Positions 58,719 through 64,000 of a stretch of 64,000 nt of DNA are shown in pieces (within the stretch, counting starts at the first letter, position 1; each line of letters begins with the position of its first letter). This stretch comes from Streptoalloteichus tenebrarius (GTDB lineage: Bacteria; Actinomycetota; Actinomycetes; Mycobacteriales; Pseudonocardiaceae). A program made the position numbers and the translations under genes. The notes below the pieces were generated by a model. That model saw only the letters and a program-made list of their open reading frames with translations, was not told the DNA's origin and searched no databases. Where the stretch lies: positions 35,884-99,883 of the forward strand of contig NZ_JAMTCP010000024.1 of the NCBI RefSeq assembly GCF_024171885.1, read 5' to 3'.

Positions 58719-58814
58719 GAGTCTTCCCCGTTCTGAGATTGCAGCGGTCGCTGTCCAAACGGCGGAGCCGGCGTGGTCAAGGGGTCACCCCGCTTGGCCG
58801 GCGACCGCCACTAC

Positions 58815-59285
58815 TCACCAGCGGTAGTGCGCGAAGGCCTTGTTGGACTCGGCCATCTTGTGCGTGTCCTCGCGGCGCTTGACCGACGCCCCGAGGCCGT
58901 TGCTCGCGTCGAGCAGCTCGTTCATGAGGCGCTCGACCATGGTCTTCTCCCGGCGCTGGCGCGAGAACGTGACCAGCCAGCGGAGGGCCAGGGTGGTGGA
59001 GCGGGCCGGGCGGACCTCCACCGGCACCTGGTAGGTGGCGCCACCGACGCGGCGGCTGCGCACCTCCAGGGCGGGCTTGACGTTGTCCAGCGCGCGCTTC
59101 AGCGTGACGACCGGGTCGGTGCCGGTCTTCTCGCGGCAGCCCTCGAGCGCCTCGTAGACGATCTTCTCGGCGATCGACCGCTTGCCATCCCGCAGCACCT
59201 TGTTGATGAGCTGGGTCACCAGCGGAGAGCTGTAGACGGGGTCGGCGATCAGAGGCCGCTTGGGGGCCGGACCCTTGCGGGGCAT
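58815..59285 (-). CDS. rpsG: 30S ribosomal protein S7
   Basis: A 156-residue head protein, [20 protein letters not shown], with [20 protein letters not shown] and AHYRW at the end. Its ATG shares one base with the rpsL stop (TGATG). Confidence 0.98.
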   Translation of the reverse strand: MPRKGPAPKRPLIADPVYSSPLVTQLINKVLRDGKRSIAEKIVYEALEGCREKTGTDPVVTLKRALDNVKPALEVRSRRVGGATYQVPVEVRPARSTTLALRWLVTFSRQRREKTMVERLMNELLDASNGLGASVKRREDTHKMAESNKAFAHYRW

Positions 59286-59659
59286 CAGCTCTTCTCCTTC
59301 TTCGCGCCGTAGTGGCTGCGGGCCTGCTTGCGGTTCTTCACGCCCTGGGTGTCCAGCGCACCCCGAATGATCTTGTAGCGCACACCCGGGAGGTCCTTCA
59401 CACGGCCGCCGCGGACGAGCACGATCGAGTGCTCCTGCAGGTTGTGGCCCTCACCGGGGATGTAGGCGGTGACCTCGACGCCGTTGTTGAAGCGCACACG
59501 CGCGACCTTGCGCAGCGCGGAGTTCGGCTTCTTGGGAGTGGTGGTGTAGACGCGCGTGCACACACCCCGCCGCTGCGGGTTCTTCTCGAGCGCCGCGGTC
59601 TTCGACTTCGCGGCCTTCGCCTTGCGGCCCTTCCGGACCAGCTGCTGGATCGTGGGCAT
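59285..59659 (-). CDS. rpsL: 30S ribosomal protein S12
   Basis: A 124-residue decoding-centre protein, [20 protein letters not shown], with [17 protein letters not shown] and [20 protein letters not shown]. Lys in the TPKKPNSA segment and the PGVRYK region are wild type, so no streptomycin-resistance change is seen. First gene of the str operon. Confidence 0.98.
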   Translation of the reverse strand: MPTIQQLVRKGRKAKAAKSKTAALEKNPQRRGVCTRVYTTTPKKPNSALRKVARVRFNNGVEVTAYIPGEGHNLQEHSIVLVRGGRVKDLPGVRYKIIRGALDTQGVKNRKQARSHYGAKKEKS

Positions 59660-59843
59660 GGACCGTCTTTCTGTAGCGTTCGCGTGTCGTGCTCAGCGAG
59701 CTGTGTACTTGATCCCTCCGTATCCCGAGGTCGGGCGTGTCGCCCTCTTCTCCGGCCCGCGAGGACCTCGAGCACCCCATGGATAGTGGGAGGGAGCTCC
59801 GCACTCCCGGCGCGGCGACCACCGCTCACAGGCACGCGGAGTG

Positions 59844-59861
59844 GCCCGACGCTAGTCGGGC
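59844..59861 (-). promoter_or_regulatory. stem-loop at the predicted rpsL transcription start
   Basis: A perfect 7-bp stem (gcccgac with its complement) and a 4-base loop begin about four bases after the predicted start of the str operon transcript. Confidence 0.5.
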
Positions 59862-59871
59862 ACGAGTAGCA

Positions 59872-59901
59872 AAGATACCTGCCCCGTCCGCACCCGGTCA
59901 A
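59872..59901 (-). promoter_or_regulatory. predicted str operon (rpsL) promoter
   Basis: On the minus strand TTGACC (59901-59896) and TATCTT (59877-59872) are separated by 18 bp; the boxes and the upstream GACCCCCGCTT block match the rplM promoter. The leader is about 205 bases. Confidence 0.78.
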
Positions 59902-60142
59902 AGCGGGGGTCACCCAGCCCGGTGCCCGTTCGCCGCCTGCTCCCTGGAGGCAAAGCCCCACGTCAGGATACGCGGCGGACAGGGGCGCGTCCGCCCGCCG
60001 TCCCCGGGCGGGCGGCGTGGCGCGGGCCATGCCTCGGCCGCCGCGCACCGGTCGGCCGAAAGTGACGAAACCTCGGTACGCGCCGTGACGGGTTGGTAGC
60101 GTTCGGCTCTGTCAGCGACACGTCATATACGGGGGGGCGTCG

Positions 60143-60676
60143 GTGTACGACGAGCTCGAGGCACGCAACGCGGCCTTGCGGGAGCAGATCGAGAGCGGTC
60201 TGCGGGAGCTGCGTCGGCGGACCGAGGACATCCAGGCGGCGCGGGAGCGCGTCGCCCAGCTCACCGGCGAGGCCACCTCGCCGGACGGCACGGTCACGGC
60301 CAGGGTGGACGCCACCGGCATGCTCACCCAACTGGAACTGACCGACCGCGCGTTCGAGCGGACGACGCCGGGGCGGCTGGCCGGCGTGATCACCGACGTC
60401 GTGCGGCAGGCGGCGACCGAGGCGCGGTTCCGCATGCAGGAGGAGTTCCGCCCGCTGACCGAGGGCGCGCTCGACCTCCCCGACGTGGTGCCCGGCGCCC
60501 CGTCGCTGCGTGACCTGTACACCGTCGAGCCGCCCCCTGTGGCGTCACCCACCCCGGGGACTGGCCCGACGTCCGCGTCGAGCGCGACGCGACGCGCGGA
60601 CGGCCGTGCAGGTCACGACGGTCACGACGACCCTGACGACGAGCCCGGCGACATCATGCAGAGGGCCGGCTGGTGA
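60143..60676 (+). CDS. YbaB/EbfC-like protein linked to T7SS toxin cluster
   Basis: A 177-residue protein with a YbaB-like fold: an N-terminal helix (LEARNAALREQIESGLRELR), a strand part TVTARVDATGMLTQLELTD and a C-terminal helix (ITDVVRQAATEARFRMQEEF). A Pro/Ser/Asp-rich tail follows. YbaB-family proteins bind DNA in other bacteria, but in actinobacteria such genes often sit next to WXG100 genes, so a chaperone role is possible. GTG start; the stop overlaps the next gene as GTGA. Confidence 0.82.
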   Translation: MYDELEARNAALREQIESGLRELRRRTEDIQAARERVAQLTGEATSPDGTVTARVDATGMLTQLELTDRAFERTTPGRLAGVITDVVRQAATEARFRMQEEFRPLTEGALDLPDVVPGAPSLRDLYTVEPPPVASPTPGTGPTSASSATRRADGRAGHDGHDDPDDEPGDIMQRAGW

Positions 60677-61104
60677 GCACCTGGGACCAGGGACGTCCGC
60701 ACAACCCCGATGTGAGGACCGTCCCGATGAGCGGCGGAACCTCGTGCGGCGGCGCCCGCGGCGACAACGGACAGGCATCGGACGGCGGCCCTGGCGTGCT
60801 CTGGCTCGAACCGTCGGGCGTGCGCTCCGCGGCGGCCAGGATGACCCGCGCCGGCGACGCGATGGAACGCGCGGTCCAGGCGCTGCGGCACGCGCTCGAC
60901 GCCGAGGGCGAGTGCTGGGGGCACGACGAGTCCGGGGAGAAGTTCGCCAAGGAGTACGTCCCTCTGCGGGACAAGCAGCTCGAGGGCCTTGGCAAGATCG
61001 TCGAGGTCCTGCACAAGGTCGGCGAGGGCCTCGGGAAGATGGTCGACGACTTCGAGCGCAGGGACGCCGACAACAGCCGCGCGCTGGGGGGAACGGGCGC
61101 GTGA
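60673..61104 (+). CDS. WXG100/EspC-like small T7SS protein
   Basis: A 143-residue helical protein. The turn region CWGHDESGEKFAKEY replaces WXG, and FERRD near the C-terminus takes the place of the YxxxD signal. The first about 40 residues are Gly/Asp-rich. An ATG at 60727 would give a shorter form, but the GTG overlap with the upstream stop favours 60673. Genes of this kind are partners of CpnT-like toxins, one of which follows. Confidence 0.78.
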   Translation: MSTWDQGRPHNPDVRTVPMSGGTSCGGARGDNGQASDGGPGVLWLEPSGVRSAAARMTRAGDAMERAVQALRHALDAEGECWGHDESGEKFAKEYVPLRDKQLEGLGKIVEVLHKVGEGLGKMVDDFERRDADNSRALGGTGA

Positions 61105-61140
61105 CCGCGGGTCACGCGTCGACGAGGGGGAACGACAGCA

Positions 61141-64000
61141 GTGGGGATCGAGGTCCCGGAGGCGGTCCGGTGGCTCTTACCGATCGTCGTCGGCTCGGAC
61201 TGGCCGGAAGGTGACGAGACCGCGCTGCGGCGGCTCGGCGAGGCCTGGCAGCGGGCGGCCGAGGCCGTCCGCGAGGTCACCGAGGACGCCGACGGCGCGG
61301 CCACCGAGGCGATCCGGCACATCAGCGGGAAGTCGGGCGAGGCCTTCGAGGAGTTCTGGAAGGGCTTCGCCGGCCCCGAGGGGCTCCAGAGACTGGACGA
61401 GGCGCTCTCCGCGCTCGGCGAGATGTGCGGCAAGACCGCCACGGAGATCGAGTACACCAAGCTGACGATCATCCTGTCGCTGGTCGTGCTCGCGATCCAG
61501 ATCGCCGCGATGCTGGCGGCCGCCGCCGCCACGTTCGGCGGCTCGACGGCCGGCATCCCCATCGCGCAGGCCGCCACCCGGGTCGTGGTCCAGAAGGTCT
61601 TCGGTCAGCTCCTCACGCGGTTGGCGAGGTGGGCGGGCGAGAGCGTCGCCAAGAAACTGGTCGCCAAGCTGCTGGAGACCCTGATGACCAGGGTCCTGCC
61701 CAGCCTGCTGATGGAGGTCGGCTCCTCGCTGGCCATCGACGGGGCTGTCCAGGGAGCGCAGTTCGCCGCCGGCACCCGCAAGGAGTGGGACGGCAAGCTG
61801 ACCTGGGGCGCGGTGAAGGACGGGGCGATCTCCGGGGCGCTCGGCGGGCTGATGCCCGGCGGCAAGGGCGCGGGCCACGCGCTCGGGGAGGCCGGGGAGC
61901 GGTCGGTCGGCGACATCGCCAAGGCCATGGGCAAGGGCGCGGCGCGCGGCGCCGTCGAGGAGGGCGCCCTCGGCGGGGCCAGCGCGGTCGTCTCCGGCCT
62001 GACCAGCGAGGAGGGCCTCAAGCTCGACGACGTCCTGAAGGGCATGAGCTCCGGCGCGGTGGGCGGAGCGCTCGGCGGCGCGAAGCACGGCGCCCGCGAC
62101 GCCAGGGACCACGGCGGGCACGAGGGCGACGGTCCTGACCTCGGCTCCGTCGAGGTCCCGGACTTCGGCGGGAAGGCGCGGCCCTCACCCGACTTCACGG
62201 GCGCGGGCCCGTCCACGTCGGGCGACCGCTCCGGCGAGACGGGCACGCGGTCGACGCCGTCGCCGTTCGACGCCGGCGGCGGGTTCACGCGGGGAGGACC
62301 GCCCGACAGCTCCTTCACGACGTTCGCCGGCTCGTCCGGCGATCCGGCTGGTTCGTCGGGCCACGCCAGGGAGGAGATCCCCCAGCGACCCCAGCAGCCC
62401 GCGACCTCGCAGGTCGCCTCGGCCGCGACGCTGGCGCCCCCTGACCTGCCGTCCGGCCCGCCGGCCTCGCCCCCTCCGCACGCCTCGTCCACCGGCGACG
62501 CTCCCGGCCAGCCGGCCGGTCCGTCCACCTCCGGTGGCACGCCGCCAGGCCCCGCACCAGCGGGAACGGGCACGTCGCCCGGGGCTCCCGCCGGTCCTCC
62601 GCCCGCCGGCCCCTCGGGGCGCGCTCCGCTGGGCGCGATGCCCGGTGGCCTTGCCCCTGGTGGACCCGGCGCCTTCGCCGGCCACGGCGGCGGGGCACCG
62701 CTCGGCGCGTCTCCCGCCGGCGGACCCTCTCCCACCACCGGCGGCACCCACCCCGGCGGCTTCTCCTCGGGCGGCTCCTCACCAGCCGGCCCGTCGCCGT
62801 CGTCGCCGTCGTTCCCATCGTCGCCGTCGTCCCCGAGCGCGCCGCACGCCGGAGGGCACGCGCCTGGTCCGTCCACTTCGCACGGTCCACAGGCGACACC
62901 TCCGACCGTTCCGCACGGTCCCGCCTCACCCGGGTCGTCCGGTTCACCGGGCTTCGCCGGCTCCGCCGGCGGACCGGTTCATTCCGGCCCATCCGCTCCC
63001 CCGGCTCCGCATGGCGGTCCCCTCAACAGCGGCGGCCCGACTCCCTCCGGACCACCCAGCCCACCCGCCCCATCAGGACTCCACGGTGGACCGGTCGGCG
63101 GCCACGGCCCGACTCCCGGTGCCACACCACCGTTCGGCGCTCCCCCGACCCCGCACCACAGTGGACCGGCGGTCAGCGGTTCCGCACCGACCACACCGCA
63201 CACTCCACACGCGACGTCCTCTTCGACCGGACACACGCCACAGGGAACGCCCCACACCGGACCAACACCGTCCACTTCGCACGGTCCACACTCGACTCCG
63301 TCGGCCCCGTCGACTTCGGGAGGCCCCGCTCCGCTCGGCCAGCACCCGATGCCGCCGGGGCAGCCGGGCGGCCCCAGCGCACGTCCACCGGTCGACGGCG
63401 GCCCCGGCGGCGGAACCCAGGCGCCAAGCGGCCCGGCTCCGCAGCGCCCCGGTCCCCACGGAACGGTCACGGCCGGCGACCCCCACCCTGGCTGGGGCGG
63501 TCACCCTCACCAGCAGGGCGTTCCCGCAGGTCCCGGCGTGTTTCCCGGTGGCCCCACGCCGTGGGGTCCGCATCCTGGGCCCGCGTCGTACCGGCCAGGG
63601 ACCGACCCGTCGACCGCGCCGGCCACCGCCAGCCCGCAGCTCGGCGCCGCGCCTCTCACGCCCCCGCCGACCGGCCCCGCCGCGCCCCGGCAGTGGCACC
63701 CGTCCGGCGACCCGACCGGCACACCACCCCCGCCACACGGTGGAGCGGCGCACGGCGGCGGAACGCCGCCTTCGGTCACTCCGCCTTTCGCGGGAGGCCC
63801 CACACCCGGGCAGCCACGTCCCGTCGGACCCCCGCCCCAGCCGGTTCCACGGGGGCCGGTGCCACAACCGAGCGCCGGTCCGCTTCCACCCCAGCGCGGC
63901 CCCGTGCCGCCCGCGCGCGGTCCTGCGTTCCCCGCTGCCGGCCAGGTACCGCACCAGCCCCTCGTCGGCTCACCGAACAACCAGGTCGCACCACCGACCC
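61141..64000 (+). CDS. CpnT-like polymorphic toxin with T7SS-type N-terminus (partial, C-terminus outside window)
   Basis: At least 953 codons, running off the right edge. From GTG 61141 the protein reads VGIEVPEAVRWLLPIVVGSD, then WPEGDETALRRLGEAWQRAA, the WXG100-like N-terminal domain of CpnT-type proteins (about 1-110), a hydrophobic stretch (LTIILSLVVLAIQIAAMLAA, about 102-121) and a Gly/Ala-rich helical region to about residue 320. From there to the edge is a Pro/Gly/Ser/His-rich linker of over 600 residues. Such proteins normally end in a toxin domain followed by an immunity gene. The toxin class cannot be seen. Confidence 0.85.
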   Translation, partial: MGIEVPEAVRWLLPIVVGSDWPEGDETALRRLGEAWQRAAEAVREVTEDADGAATEAIRHISGKSGEAFEEFWKGFAGPEGLQRLDEALSALGEMCGKTATEIEYTKLTIILSLVVLAIQIAAMLAAAAATFGGSTAGIPIAQAATRVVVQKVFGQLLTRLARWAGESVAKKLVAKLLETLMTRVLPSLLMEVGSSLAIDGAVQGAQFAAGTRKEWDGKLTWGAVKDGAISGALGGLMPGGKGAGHALGEAGERSVGDIAKAMGKGAARGAVEEGALGGASAVVSGLTSEEGLKLDDVLKGMSSGAVGGALGGAKHGARDARDHGGHEGDGPDLGSVEVPDFGGKARPSPDFTGAGPSTSGDRSGETGTRSTPSPFDAGGGFTRGGPPDSSFTTFAGSSGDPAGSSGHAREEIPQRPQQPATSQVASAATLAPPDLPSGPPASPPPHASSTGDAPGQPAGPSTSGGTPPGPAPAGTGTSPGAPAGPPPAGPSGRAPLGAMPGGLAPGGPGAFAGHGGGAPLGASPAGGPSPTTGGTHPGGFSSGGSSPAGPSPSSPSFPSSPSSPSAPHAGGHAPGPSTSHGPQATPPTVPHGPASPGSSGSPGFAGSAGGPVHSGPSAPPAPHGGPLNSGGPTPSGPPSPPAPSGLHGGPVGGHGPTPGATPPFGAPPTPHHSGPAVSGSAPTTPHTPHATSSSTGHTPQGTPHTGPTPSTSHGPHSTPSAPSTSGGPAPLGQHPMPPGQPGGPSARPPVDGGPGGGTQAPSGPAPQRPGPHGTVTAGDPHPGWGGHPHQQGVPAGPGVFPGGPTPWGPHPGPASYRPGTDPSTAPATASPQLGAAPLTPPPTGPAAPRQWHPSGDPTGTPPPPHGGAAHGGGTPPSVTPPFAGGPTPGQPRPVGPPPQPVPRGPVPQPSAGPLPPQRGPVPPARGPAFPAAGQVPHQPLVGSPNNQVAPPT
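62869..63290 (+). repeat. direct repeat in the toxin linker
   Basis: A 23-base string (positions 62869-62891 and 63268-63290, beginning ccgtccacttcgcacgg) occurs twice, encoding PSTSHGP both times. The linker has other near repeats of similar type, consistent with slippage and recombination. Confidence 0.7.

Larger units (their letters stand above)
59660..60142. other. divergent region between rpsL and the YbaB-like gene
   Basis: No gene is found in 483 bases. It holds the rpsL promoter and start-site hairpin (separate entries). On the plus strand catata (60124-60129) is a possible -10 for the YbaB-like gene, which would give a leader of only a few bases. Confidence 0.55.

Noticed and set aside
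56478..58736. 752-residue open frame on the plus strand
   Set aside because: It mirrors fusA on the other strand. fusA is intact with all motifs.

Overview
The window is high-GC (by eye above 70%) actinobacterial chromosomal DNA. Gene content and codon use point to Pseudonocardiaceae, something like Saccharothrix, Lentzea or Actinosynnema; this assignment is inferred from protein style and gene order, not from a marker search. No tRNA, rRNA, CRISPR array, transposase or phage gene was seen. Most genes lie on the minus strand, so transcription mainly runs from the right edge to the left.

Region 1 (1-9.8 kb) holds envelope and housekeeping genes in the order also found in mycobacteria: glmS, a PAP2-type membrane protein, acpS, NAD(P)H-hydrate repair (nnr), a frameshifted RlaP-type nucleotidyltransferase relic, alr, an alpha/beta hydrolase, tsaE and the start of tsaB. 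Two exact DnaA boxes sit upstream of alr. Both alr and the hydrolase end in repetitive C-terminal tails.

Region 2 (10-34 kb) is dominated by type VII secretion (T7SS). An accessory operon (EspC-like protein, a 989-residue WXG-type protein, a 22-codon ORF, a coiled-coil protein) lies to the left of glmM and the rplM-rpsI operon. Then comes a complete core locus: two small WXG100 proteins, a small partner protein, an Hsp70-like/Rv3446c-type membrane protein, a one-piece EccC, EccD, mycosin MycP, two further WXG/EspC-like proteins, EccB, EccE and a conserved protein of unknown function. Its position between rplM-rpsI and truA-rplQ matches ESX-4 in mycobacteria, taken to be the ancestral system, but here it keeps eccE and carries extra substrates. 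A secreted subtilisin-like protease closes the region.

Region 3 (36-60 kb) is the translation cluster read right to left: rpsL-rpsG-fusA-tuf; rpsJ through rpsQ; rplN through rplO; secY-adk-map; infA-rpmJ-rpsM-rpsK-rpsD-rpoA-rplQ-truA. Strong hairpins separate tuf from rpsJ, rplO from secY, map from what follows, and rpoA from rplQ. Predicted promoters for rplM, rpsL, rpsJ and infA share an 18-bp spacer, and three have a perfect or near-perfect stem-loop at the predicted transcription start.

Region 4 (60-64 kb) starts a second T7SS-type cluster divergent from rpsL: a YbaB-like protein, a small WXG/EspC-like protein and the first 953 codons of a CpnT-like polymorphic toxin whose toxic end lies beyond the window.

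The least explained parts are the accessory operon at 10.1-13.9 kb, a C-terminal motif it shares with a gene in the core T7SS locus, and the leader structures of the ribosomal operons.
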